Part shown: piece after piece, positions 8,220 to 23,057 of the stretch
Layout of the letters: each line of letters begins with the position of its first letter
Numbering within the stretch: the stretch's first letter is position 1
Origin: Modicisalibacter ilicicola DSM 19980
GTDB taxonomy: Bacteria > Pseudomonadota > Gammaproteobacteria > Pseudomonadales > Halomonadaceae
NCBI RefSeq assembly: GCF_900128925.1
Contig: NZ_FQUJ01000003.1
Location: forward strand, 268,940-332,939
DNA: 64,000 nt
Direction: 5' to 3'
Made by a program: the position numbers and the translations under genes
The notes under the pieces: generated by a model
Told to the model about the DNA's origin: nothing
What the model saw: the letters and a program-made list of their open reading frames with translations, nothing else
The model's database searches: none

Positions 8220-8519
8220 ATGCTCTATGCCATCATCAGCGAAGACGTGAACGACAGCCTGGACAAGCGCATGAGTGCTCGTCCGGACCATCTGGCTCGC
8301 CTCGAACAGCTGCGCGACGAGGGCCGCCTGGTGATTGCCGGTCCGCATCCCGCCATCGACACCGAGTCCCCGGGGGATGCCGGCTTCACCGGCAGCCTGG
8401 TGATCGCCGAATTCGAGGACCTGGAGGCCGCCCAGGCCTGGGCAGACACCGACCCCTACGTGAGCGCCGGCGTCTATGCCGACGTGACGGTCAAGCCGTT
8501 CAAGAAGGTCCTTCCCTGA
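8220..8519 (+). CDS. yciI: YciI family protein
   Basis: A 99-residue ferredoxin-like-fold protein that begins [10 protein letters not shown] and carries the family's [17 protein letters not shown] and GPHPAID segments, with the conserved His and Asp proposed as active-site residues in the YCII superfamily. The enzymatic role of YciI is not established. GAGGAA lies about ten bases before the ATG. It is paired with yciB as in E. coli. Confidence 0.9.
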   Translation: MLYAIISEDVNDSLDKRMSARPDHLARLEQLRDEGRLVIAGPHPAIDTESPGDAGFTGSLVIAEFEDLEAAQAWADTDPYVSAGVYADVTVKPFKKVLP

Positions 8520-8643
8520 GGATTCGTGCCAAGTATTGAGTTCAGGCAACTTTGCCCTACGGCAATTCTGCCATCATGAGGTGTGCCTCCCGGCGGTACA
8601 CGACAGGAGCACCGCCAGCCTTCGAGACAAGGGGTGGACCGTG

Positions 8644-10401
8644 ATGACCAATGCTCAGTGCAGTACGACACACGCGAAGCACGACCACTACACGACCCGG
8701 GCCATCGATCGCGCCTTCAAGGCAGGGCTTGCCCAGGCGACCCTGGGCATCACCCCGGCGGGGGTCGCCACGAGCCTTTTCGAATGGCTTTCCCACCTCG
8801 CCCTCTCGCCGGGCAAGCAACTGGAACTGATTGCCGAGGCCCAGCGCAGTGCCATCCGCCTGGCCCAGCATGCCGGCCAGGTGAACCCGGCGCTCGATGC
8901 CCGCCCGTGCATCGCACCGCTCGCCCAGGACAGGCGCTTCGAGAATGACGCCTGGTCGCGCTGGCCCTACAGCCTGATCTATCAATCGTTCCTGCTGCAG
9001 GAGCAGTGGTGGCAGAAGGCGACCAGCGACATCGACGGCCTTTCCCCCGACACCGAGGAGGTCGTCTCCTTCATCGGCCGCCAGGTACTGGACCGCTGGT
9101 CGCCCTCCAACTTCCCGTGGCTCAACCCCGAGGTCACCCAGGCAACCCTCGACCAGGGCGGCATGAACTACCTCAACGGCTGGCGCAACTTCATCGATGA
9201 CTGGGAGCGGCGCATGACCGGACAGCCGCCCGCCGGCAGCGAGGCCTTCGAGGTCGGCGCGAACCTGGCGGTGACGCCGGGCAAGGTCGTCTACCGCAAC
9301 CACCTGATCGAGTTGATCCAGTACGCCCCCGCGACAAAGGAGGTCTACGCGGAGCCTATCCTGATCGCGCCGGCCTGGATCATGAAGTACTACATACTCG
9401 ACCTGTCACCGGAAAATTCCCTGGTGCGCTACCTGGTCGCCCAGGGGCATACGGTCTTCATGATCTCCTGGCGCAACCCGGGCCCCGAGGATCGCGACCT
9501 GGACATGGACGACTACCGCACGCTCGGCATCATGGCGGCTCTGGATGCGGTGACCGACATCGTGCCCGACAGGCTGGTACATGCCGTGGGCTATTGCCTG
9601 GGCGGCACGCTGTTGTCGATTGCCGCCGCCGCCATGGCCCGGGACGGCGACGATCGCCTGGCCTCGCTCACGCTGCTTGCGGCCCAGGTCGATTTCACCG
9701 AGGCCGGCGAGTTGACGCTGTTCATCAGCGAGAGCGAGGTCGCCTACCTCGAGAGCATGATGTGGGATCGCGGCTACCTGACCGGCGACCAGATGGCCGG
9801 CGCCTTCCAGTTGCTGCGTTCCAACGACCTGATCTGGTCGCGCATGGTCCGCGACTACTTGCTCGGGCAGCGCCAGCCGATGAACGACCTGATGGCCTGG
9901 AACGCCGACCTGACCCGTATGCCCCATGCCATGCACTCGCAATACCTGCGCCGCCTCTTCCTCGATAACGAACTGGCCACGGGACGCTTCTTCGTCGGTG
10001 AGCGGCCGATCGCCATCACCGACATCCGCGCGCCCATCTTCGCCGTGGCCACCCGTCGCGACCATGTCGCACCCTGGCGTTCGGTCTACAAGATCCATCT
10101 GCTCACCGATGCCGACGAGGTGACCTTCCTGCTCACCAGCGGCGGGCACAACGCAGGCATCGTCAGCGAACCGGGACACCCGCGGCGACGCTATCAACTG
10201 CATACCCATTACGAGAAGCAGAGCTACATCGACCCCGACACCTGGCGCCAGACGACTCCGGAGCAAGAAGGGTCCTGGTGGCCGGCCTGGCAGGCCTGGC
10301 TCGCGGAGCGTTCCTCCCCGAAGGTCGAACCACCGGCGATGGGCAGCGAGACACATCCGCCGCTGATGGAGGCGCCGGGCAGCTACGTGCTGCAGCCCTG
10401 A
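8644..10401 (+). CDS. phaC: Polyhydroxyalkanoate synthase (class I-like PhaC)
   Basis: Polymerises hydroxyacyl-CoA (typically 3-hydroxybutyryl-CoA) into PHA storage granules. The 585-residue protein has the PhaC N-terminal domain (about 60-230) and an alpha/beta-hydrolase core with the catalytic Cys318 in the lipase-like box GYCLGG; the catalytic Asp is probably in ATRRDHVAPW and the His in SGGHNAG near the C-terminus. Length and motifs fit class I synthases. I chose ATG 8644 (GTG 8641 directly precedes it); the frame continues upstream to 8536 but that part has no homologue-like sequence. It heads a five-gene group with a P-type ATPase, a phosphotransacylase and two acetate kinases, linking polymer formation to acyl-phosphate/acetate overflow. 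No phasin, phaA or phaB gene is in the window. Confidence 0.92.
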   Translation: MTNAQCSTTHAKHDHYTTRAIDRAFKAGLAQATLGITPAGVATSLFEWLSHLALSPGKQLELIAEAQRSAIRLAQHAGQVNPALDARPCIAPLAQDRRFENDAWSRWPYSLIYQSFLLQEQWWQKATSDIDGLSPDTEEVVSFIGRQVLDRWSPSNFPWLNPEVTQATLDQGGMNYLNGWRNFIDDWERRMTGQPPAGSEAFEVGANLAVTPGKVVYRNHLIELIQYAPATKEVYAEPILIAPAWIMKYYILDLSPENSLVRYLVAQGHTVFMISWRNPGPEDRDLDMDDYRTLGIMAALDAVTDIVPDRLVHAVGYCLGGTLLSIAAAAMARDGDDRLASLTLLAAQVDFTEAGELTLFISESEVAYLESMMWDRGYLTGDQMAGAFQLLRSNDLIWSRMVRDYLLGQRQPMNDLMAWNADLTRMPHAMHSQYLRRLFLDNELATGRFFVGERPIAITDIRAPIFAVATRRDHVAPWRSVYKIHLLTDADEVTFLLTSGGHNAGIVSEPGHPRRRYQLHTHYEKQSYIDPDTWRQTTPEQEGSWWPAWQAWLAERSSPKVEPPAMGSETHPPLMEAPGSYVLQP

Positions 10402-10462
10402 TCTCGTCACAGGCAGGGGAGGACAATTTGCCCGGAAGGGCATGCCCAGGGAGGAAGATTCG

Positions 10463-13190
<2,728 letters not shown>

Positions 13191-13207
<17 letters not shown>

Positions 13208-14147
13208 CCCGACCTACCGGCACGAGCCCGGCGCCCGCTACCGCCAGCTGCTCGAGGCCACCCGCGAACTGGAACCGATCTCCACCGCGGTGGTCCACCC
13301 CTGTGACCGCCTCAGCCTGGAGGGCGCGCTCGAGGCACGCCAGCATGGCTTGATCACTCCCTTGCTGGTCGGTCCGGAAGCCAGGATTCGCCAGACCGCC
13401 CGGGACGCGACACTGGACATCACCGACCTGGAAATCGTCGATACCCCCCATAGCCACGCAGCCGCGGCACGGGCCGTGGCAATGGTGCGCGAGGGACGGG
13501 CAAGTGCCCTGATGAAAGGCGCCATCCACACCGACGAGGTGATGGCAGCCGTGGTGGATCGAAACCTGGGGCTGCGTACCGAGCGACGCATGAGTCATGT
13601 CTTCGCCCTCGATGTCCCCCACTATCCCAAGCCGCTGTTCATCACCGACGCCGCCATCAACATCTACCCGGACCTGGCGATGAAGCGCGACATCGTGCAG
13701 AACGCCATCGATCTCGCTCATGCCCTGGGCATCGAGCGGCCGCTCGTTGCCATCCTTTCCGCCGTGGAGACGGTCGACGGCAAGATCGCCTCGACCATCG
13801 ACGCGGCGGCATTGTGCAAGATGGCCGAGCGCGGCCAGATCACCGGTGGCGAACTGGAGGGCCCGCTGGCCTTCGACAACGCGATCTCCCCCGAGGCGGC
13901 GAAGGCCAAGCACATCGACTCGTCCGTGGCCGGTCACGCGGATGTGCTGGTGGCGCCGGATCTCGAGGCAGCCAACATGCTGGCCAAGCAGCTCATCTAC
14001 CTGGCGGAGTCACAGTCCGCGGGCATCGTCCTGGGGGCACGCGTCCCCATCATGCTCACCAGCCGCGCGGATGACGTCCTGTCTCGTCTCGCCTCGGCGG
14101 CGCTGGCACAACTCTACGTTCATCATCACATGAGATCTGACCCATGA
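13191..14147 (+). CDS. Phosphate acetyl/butyryltransferase family protein
   Basis: A 318-residue phosphotransacylase that interconverts acyl-CoA and acyl-phosphate. Family motifs are visible: LMKGAIHTDEVM (about 108-119), a VAILSAVETV segment and the C-terminal VLGARVPIMLTSRADD (about 283-298), as in Ptb and in the short Pta form fused to enoyl-CoA hydratase in other bacteria. It lacks the long N-terminal P-loop domain of E. coli Pta. It overlaps the ATPase gene by 17 bases and the next acetate kinase by four (ATGA), so the three are one translational unit. Together with the kinase it could turn acetyl-, propionyl- or butyryl-CoA into ATP and free acid, or the reverse. Substrate length cannot be read from sequence. 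Confidence 0.88.
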
Positions 14148-15331
14148 CTGACGTGGTTCTCGTGGTCAACACCGGCTCCTCCTCCATCAAGGTGGCCACC
14201 TATGCGCTGGTCGACCCGGAAGAGCCGCTGTGGAAGGGAGAAATCGACGGCATCGGTCGTACGCCGACCTACGAATCACGCTCGGGCAAGGCCCCTGGTC
14301 CGCAGCAGGCCGTGCCTTCCGAGTTCGCCCGGGGCCACAGGTCGCTGATTCACTGGCTGCTCGAGCGCCTTCGGCAGGAACAGCCAACGCTGAAGGTGGC
14401 GGCCGCGGGGCATCGGGTGGTGCATGGCGGACGTCGTTTCAGCGCGCCGGCCCTGGTGACGGAGACTGTGCTGGAAGAACTGCACGGCCTGAGCGCGCTG
14501 GCCCCCAGCCACCAGCCCCACAACCTGGCGGGCATCCAGGCCGTTGCCGACACCTGGCCGGAGATCCCACAGGTGGCCTGCTTCGACACCGCCTTTCACC
14601 GTAGCCAACCGAGGGTCGCGCAACTCTTCGCGCTGCCCCGCTGGCTCTCCGACGAGGGGGTCCTGCGCTACGGCTTCCATGGCCTCTCCTACGAATATAT
14701 CGCCAGTGTGCTGCCGGACTACCTGGGCACCCGGGCCGAAGGGCGCATCGTCGTCGCCCACCTTGGTCATGGGGCCAGCCTCTGCGCCCTGCGCGACCGG
14801 CACAGCATCGCCACCAGCATGGGCTTCACCGCTCTCGACGGTCTTGTGATGGGCAAGCGCTGCGGCGCCCTCGATCCCGGCGTGGTGCTGCACCTGCTGC
14901 GCGATCGCGGAATGAGCATGCAGCAAGTCGATGCCCTGCTCAGTCATGAGTCAGGCTTGCTCGGGGTCTCCGGCATCAGTGATGACATGCGGGATCTGCT
15001 GGAAAGCGACGACCCCCACGCCCGGGAAGCCATCGAGCTGTTCGTCTATCGCGCCTTGTCCCAGCTGGGCGCGCTCGTCGCGCAACTGGGAGGGCTGGAT
15101 GGCCTGGTGTTCACTGCAGGCATCGGCGAGCACTCCCCGGAGATTCGCCGGCGTCTCGTGGCCGGTCTGGCGTGGTTGGGGGCGAGCCTCGACCCCGCGG
15201 CCAATGCCGCCGGCGCCTCCTGCATCAGCAGCCCGACGAGCGCGCTGCCGGTCCATGTCATCGCCACGGATGAGGAAGGGGTCATCGCCAGGCACACGTG
15301 CAGATTGACTCAGGCGATGACCCTCTCCTAG
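14144..15331 (+). CDS. ackA: Acetate/propionate family kinase, first of a tandem pair (altered active-site Asn)
   Basis: A 395-residue ASKHA-fold acetokinase. Family landmarks: VVNTGSSSIK at the N-terminus, HRVVHGG, FDTAFH, RYGFHGLSYEYI, GKRCGALDPG, FTAGIGEHS and a terminal TDEEGVIA. The phosphate-binding motif, normally HLGNGAS, reads HLGHGAS here: codon CAT replaces AAC at 14774-14776. The Asn corresponds to Asn211 of the Methanosarcina thermophila enzyme, an active-site residue, so activity or substrate use may be changed. All other expected catalytic residues (Arg in HRVVHGG context, the His, Asp and Glu positions) appear kept. It starts inside the phosphotransacylase stop codon and is followed, after 254 bases, by a close paralogue. 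Confidence 0.9.
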   Translation: MTDVVLVVNTGSSSIKVATYALVDPEEPLWKGEIDGIGRTPTYESRSGKAPGPQQAVPSEFARGHRSLIHWLLERLRQEQPTLKVAAAGHRVVHGGRRFSAPALVTETVLEELHGLSALAPSHQPHNLAGIQAVADTWPEIPQVACFDTAFHRSQPRVAQLFALPRWLSDEGVLRYGFHGLSYEYIASVLPDYLGTRAEGRIVVAHLGHGASLCALRDRHSIATSMGFTALDGLVMGKRCGALDPGVVLHLLRDRGMSMQQVDALLSHESGLLGVSGISDDMRDLLESDDPHAREAIELFVYRALSQLGALVAQLGGLDGLVFTAGIGEHSPEIRRRLVAGLAWLGASLDPAANAAGASCISSPTSALPVHVIATDEEGVIARHTCRLTQAMTLS

Positions 15332-15410
15332 GGCGAGCACCTTCCTACCTCTCACCAGTCACCGAAAAGTGGCCGAGGCATGGACGCTCTTCGCGGTGCA
15401 CTTCCCTGAT

Positions 15411-15430
15411 ACGCGGCCTTCGGGTCGCGT
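15411..15430 (+). terminator. Hairpin after the first acetate kinase (possible terminator)
   Basis: ACGCGGCC-TTCG-GGTCGCGT forms an 8-bp stem with one G-T pair and a stable TTCG loop, about 80 bases past the stop. The following bases (TCTTCG) are only weakly T-rich, so termination would be partial. The rest of the 254-bp spacer contains the promoter noted next. Confidence 0.45.
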
Positions 15431-15446
15431 TCTTCGATATGGCTCG

Positions 15447-15477
15447 TTTAACGCCCCCTTTTCGACCTTTGTATAAT
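15447..15477 (+). promoter_or_regulatory. Candidate promoter of the second acetate kinase
   Basis: A perfect TATAAT at 15472-15477 is preceded by TTTAAC at 15447-15452 (19-bp spacing, long but tolerable). It lies about 110 bases before the second kinase gene and after the hairpin, so the paralogue probably has its own transcript. Confidence 0.5.
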
Positions 15478-15585
15478 GCGCACAGCGTTTTATCATAGGC
15501 ATCAGACATTCCCTCTCACTTTTATCAGACCCATCAGGCGCCAGCTTTTACTGTTTCATTTTCATTTCAGCATGGGATTCACCAC

Positions 15586-16803
15586 ATGACCGACGTTATC
15601 CTTGTCATCAACTGCGGCTCCTCCTCCATCAAGGCGGCCGCCTATGCGGTCGAGGAACGTCCTGCACCGGTATGGAAGGGAAATATCACCGGTATCGGTA
15701 GCGCGCCAGTCTACCGGGCCCTTTCCGGTACTGCCGCGGGCGAGAGGATGGCCCTGGCGACCGACATGACGACCCACCGTTCGCTGATTCACTGGATGCT
15801 CGAGCGCCTTGGCCAGGAGATGCCCTCGTTGCGGGTCGTGGCGGCCGGCCACCGGGTGGTGCATGGCGGGCGTCACTTCGACGCTCCTGCCCTGATCGAC
15901 GACACGGTGCTCGAGACGATACAGGGCCTCAGCGATCTCGCTCCGGGCCACCAGCCCCACAACCTGAGCGGCATTCATGCGATCGCCGAGGCCTGGCCCG
16001 AGATCCCCCAGGTGGCCTGTTTCGATACCGCCTTTCATCGCACACAACCCCGCGTCGCCCAACTCTTCGCCCTGCCGCGCCACTTCGCCGACGAAGGCGT
16101 TTTGCGCTACGGCTTCCATGGCCTCTCCTACGAATATATCGCCAGCGTGCTGCCACGCCATGCGGGCAGCCAGGCCAACGGTCGTTTCATCGTCGCCCAT
16201 CTGGGTAACGGAGCAAGCCTGTGCGCCATGCAGGAAGGCCGCAGCGTCGCCACGACCATGGGCTTCACCGCGCTGGACGGCCTGATGATGGGCAAGCGCT
16301 GCGGTGACCTCGACCCCGGAGTGATCATGCACCTGCTGCGCGACCGGGGCATGAGCGTCGACGAGGTCTATCACCTCATCCGCCGGGAATCGGGCCTGCT
16401 GGGCGTTTCCGGCATCAGCAACGACATGCGCGATCTGCTGGAGAGCGACGACCCGCGGGCCCAGGAGGCCATCGAGCTCTTCGTCCATCGCATCGTTTCG
16501 CAGCTGGGGGCGCTGGTCGCTCAGCTCGGCGGCCTGGATGGCCTGGTATTCACGGCGGGCATCGGCGAGCGTTCCGCGCCGATCCGCGAGCGCATCGCCG
16601 CCAGGCTGGCGTGGCTGGGGGTGCGCCTCGACCCGGCGGCCAACGCCGAGGGCGCATCCTGCATCAGCACGACGGACAGCGCCTTGCCGGTCTTCGTCAT
16701 TCCCACGGACGAGGAAGGCGTCATCGCCGCCCATACGCGCACCCTGGCCTGCGCGACGCCTCGCGCCCAGCGCAGGGAACGGGAAGCGCTGGCCTGTAGC
16801 TAG
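15586..16803 (+). CDS. ackA: Acetate/propionate family kinase, second of a tandem pair (canonical motifs)
   Basis: A 405-residue paralogue of the preceding kinase. The two proteins are alike over their whole length, with long identical blocks such as RYGFHGLSYEYIASVLP and SQLGALVAQLGGLDGLVFTA, and some stretches are identical at the DNA level. Unlike its neighbour it has the canonical HLGNGAS phosphate motif, together with GSSSIK, HRVVHGG, GKRCGDLDPG and TDEEGVIA. The C-terminus carries a short extra Arg-rich tail. It presumably phosphorylates acetate or propionate (or runs in the ATP-forming direction with the phosphotransacylase). A candidate promoter upstream suggests expression apart from the phaC-to-ackA unit. 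This is most simply a tandem duplication followed by divergence. Confidence 0.92.
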   Translation: MTDVILVINCGSSSIKAAAYAVEERPAPVWKGNITGIGSAPVYRALSGTAAGERMALATDMTTHRSLIHWMLERLGQEMPSLRVVAAGHRVVHGGRHFDAPALIDDTVLETIQGLSDLAPGHQPHNLSGIHAIAEAWPEIPQVACFDTAFHRTQPRVAQLFALPRHFADEGVLRYGFHGLSYEYIASVLPRHAGSQANGRFIVAHLGNGASLCAMQEGRSVATTMGFTALDGLMMGKRCGDLDPGVIMHLLRDRGMSVDEVYHLIRRESGLLGVSGISNDMRDLLESDDPRAQEAIELFVHRIVSQLGALVAQLGGLDGLVFTAGIGERSAPIRERIAARLAWLGVRLDPAANAEGASCISTTDSALPVFVIPTDEEGVIAAHTRTLACATPRAQRREREALACS

Positions 16804-16813
16804 CAGGACGCTT

Positions 16814-16838
16814 CTTGTTCACAGCAACTGTGGACAAG
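16814..16838. repeat. Inverted repeat resembling paired DnaA boxes
   Basis: CTTGTTCACAG-CAA-CTGTGGACAAG is an 11-bp stem with one G-T pair, ten bases after the second kinase stop. The right arm contains TGTGGACAA, one base from the DnaA-box consensus; it may equally be a transcript-end hairpin, though no T-tract follows. Confidence 0.35.
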
Positions 16839-16914
16839 CCTGTTAAGAGACAGCGGACGGCTGGCGCCAGGCCACGGCCTGTGTCAGCCTGGCAGGGCTG
16901 TTCAATTCTTGACC

Positions 16915-18969
16915 ATGGCCTCGACTGCGGAGACGACGCTCTTGGACGACCGCCCCGCCCCACTGCCGCCACTGGCCGCCCTGGAAACCGCCCGCCTGGC
17001 CTGGGCCCAAGCGGACGATGCCGCGGAAGCCCCGCATTCGCTCGCCTTCGGCGATGTCTACTTCTCGCGCCAGGACGGCCGGGCCGAGACCGAGCATGTG
17101 TTCGTGCAGGGCAACCGCCTGGCCGAGCGTTTCGCTGCCTGGCGAGAGGGCCGGCCCTTCGTGATCGGCGAGACCGGCTTCGGCACCGGCTTGAACGTGC
17201 TCTGCGCCTGGGCCTGTTTCGACACCCATGCCGCCGACGGCGCGCGGCTGCACCTGATCTCCACCGAGAAGCACCCGCTGACCCGCGACGATCTGGCGCG
17301 TGCCCTGGCCGCCTGGCCCGAGTTTGCCGGACCTGCCGGCATCCTGATAGATCAATGGCCCGAGCCCGTCAGTGGCGTACATCGCCTGGTGCTCGACCCG
17401 CGGGTCGTCCTGGACCTGCACTTCGGCGACAGTACCGAGCGCCTCGTGCACCTCGAAGGGAAGGTCGACGCCTGGTTCCTCGACGGCTTCGCCCCGGCCA
17501 AGAACCCGACCATGTGGCAGCCGGCACTGTTCCAGGCCATGGCGGCCCGAAGCCGCCCCGGCACCACCTTCGCCACCTTCACCTGCGCGGGCCTCGTCAA
17601 GCGCGGACTCGGGGAGGCGGGCTTCCATTGGGAGAAGGCCCCGGGATTCGGGCGCAAGCGCGAGATGCTGCGCGGTCATCTCGTGGCTTCTCCGGCGGAT
17701 AGGTCGCGCCGTCATGTTCCCTGGTTCACGCCACCGCCCTCCCGGCCGACGCAGCATGTCGCGGTGATCGGTGCGGGGCTGGCCGGCGCCAGCACCGCCG
17801 AGGCGTTGGCCCGACGCGGCGTGCGGGTCACCCTGCTGGACCGGCAGGCACCGGGCGCCGAGGCTTCGGGCAATCGCCAGGGGGCGCTCTACGTCAAGCT
17901 GGCCGCCGAAACCAACCTGCAGAGCCGCTTCTACCTGGCCGGGCTGCTCTACACTCGGCGCCTGCTCGCCCGTCTCGATCCGCAGCGTCGCCTCTGGCGC
18001 GATTGCGGCGTGCTGCAACTGGCGTTGAGCGCCAAGGAGGCCCGCCGTCAAGCGGCCTTCCTGAACAACCATCCGCTGCCCCGGGGCATCGTCGAGGGGG
18101 TATCGGCTCGGGAAGCCAGCCGTCGCGCCGGTGTCGCCCTTTCGCAAGGCGGGCTCGACTATCCGGGCGCGGGCTGGGTACGCCCGGAAGCCCTGTGCCA
18201 GCGACTCGCCGAGCACCAAGGCATCGATTTTCGTCGAGCCGAGGTGACGGCGCTGGCCCCCGACGGGGAAGGCTGGCAGCTGGCCTCGAGTAACGGGGAG
18301 ATCATGACTGCCGATCAGGTCGTGGTCGCCAACGCCTGGCGGGCACCGAGCTTCGCGCCTCTCTCCTGGCTGCCGTTGCAGCCCATACGCGGCCAGGTCA
18401 GCGCCCTGACGTTGCCCAGGGGCATCGAGCAGGCTCTGGACCGTGTCGTCTGTGCCGGCGGTTACGCCATGCCGGCACTGGAAGGCGTACAGACTTTCGG
18501 CGCCACCTTCGGCCCCGGCGACACCGATGGCGAGTTGCGCGATATCGACCACGCCGCCAACCTGGCGGAATTCGAACACCTGCTGCCCGCCTACGCCGAG
18601 GCGCTGCGCGCCAGCGGTGCCGACCTCGATCCGGCGCAGCTGCAGGGACGCGTCGGGCTGCGGGCAGCCAGCCCCGACAAGTCGCCCTACGCCGGGCCGG
18701 TGCCCGATGCGACGGCCTGGCGCCAGGATTACGCGATGCTGCAAAAGAACGCGCGGCACGTGCCCGCCACGCCGGGCCGTCACCATGCCGGCCTGTGGAT
18801 CAGCGCCGCCCACGGCTCCCGGGGGCTGGCCAGTGCCCCGCTGTGCGCCGAGGTGCTCGCCTCGCGCCTCTGCGACGAACCAATGCCGCTGGAACGCGAA
18901 CTCGTCGATCACCTGCATCCCGGTCGCCGGCTGATCGCCGAGATCATCCGCAGCGGTCAAGCTCGGTAG
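16915..18969 (+). CDS. mnmC: Bifunctional tRNA mnm5s2U34 methyltransferase / FAD-dependent cmnm5s2U34 oxidoreductase
   Basis: Carries out the last two steps in making 5-methylaminomethyl-2-thiouridine at tRNA wobble position 34. The 684-residue protein has the fused architecture: an N-terminal SAM-dependent methyltransferase half (GETGFGTGLN motif, then VDAWFLDGFAPAKNPTMW) and a C-terminal FAD oxidoreductase half beginning with the dinucleotide-binding VAVIGAGLAGASTAEAL. The C-terminal GLWISAAHGSRGL motif is also present. Start is ATG 16915; a TTG lies two codons upstream at 16909. It converges on yheU, with a short palindromic repeat in the 49-bp gap. Confidence 0.95.
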   Translation: MASTAETTLLDDRPAPLPPLAALETARLAWAQADDAAEAPHSLAFGDVYFSRQDGRAETEHVFVQGNRLAERFAAWREGRPFVIGETGFGTGLNVLCAWACFDTHAADGARLHLISTEKHPLTRDDLARALAAWPEFAGPAGILIDQWPEPVSGVHRLVLDPRVVLDLHFGDSTERLVHLEGKVDAWFLDGFAPAKNPTMWQPALFQAMAARSRPGTTFATFTCAGLVKRGLGEAGFHWEKAPGFGRKREMLRGHLVASPADRSRRHVPWFTPPPSRPTQHVAVIGAGLAGASTAEALARRGVRVTLLDRQAPGAEASGNRQGALYVKLAAETNLQSRFYLAGLLYTRRLLARLDPQRRLWRDCGVLQLALSAKEARRQAAFLNNHPLPRGIVEGVSAREASRRAGVALSQGGLDYPGAGWVRPEALCQRLAEHQGIDFRRAEVTALAPDGEGWQLASSNGEIMTADQVVVANAWRAPSFAPLSWLPLQPIRGQVSALTLPRGIEQALDRVVCAGGYAMPALEGVQTFGATFGPGDTDGELRDIDHAANLAEFEHLLPAYAEALRASGADLDPAQLQGRVGLRAASPDKSPYAGPVPDATAWRQDYAMLQKNARHVPATPGRHHAGLWISAAHGSRGLASAPLCAEVLASRLCDEPMPLERELVDHLHPGRRLIAEIIRSGQAR

Positions 18970-18971
18970 CC

Positions 18972-19014
18972 AGGCTTTATTTGAAAAGTGGGCAAGCGCA
19001 GACACTTTTCGGCA
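18972..19014. repeat. Short palindromic copy of the 6351 repeat family
   Basis: AGGCTTTATTTGAAAAGTG repeats the left terminus of the 264-bp element at 6351, and the unit closes on itself: GAAAAGTG at 18983-18990 pairs with CACTTTTC at 19003-19010. It sits between the converging mnmC and yheU genes and may also serve as a hairpin at their ends. Confidence 0.65.
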
Positions 19015-19018
19015 ACGT

Positions 19019-22862
<3,844 letters not shown>

Positions 22863-23057
22863 GGGTCGTCTTGCCTGTTTGCTAAGGCGCCATGCCTGTA
22901 AGTTATTTGCTCAATAGCATAGCGCGATTGCCAAAAAAAGGGCTACTTTTTTTAAATGTCAAGTTTTACCTCAGCCCAGCGCAATCGCCCTTCATTTGTC
23001 CCTGATACCAATACTAATGGATGTTGGTAACCCTTTTGGGCTTTTTCTGCAAGTTTT
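22863..23057. other. AT-rich spacer between zipA and smc
   Basis: This 195-bp gap contains an A/T-rich core, probably the zipA promoter region, flanked by the inverted 8-mers GCGATTGC (22924-22931) and GCAATCGC (22981-22988). No gene or clear -35/-10 pair is visible. Confidence 0.4.
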
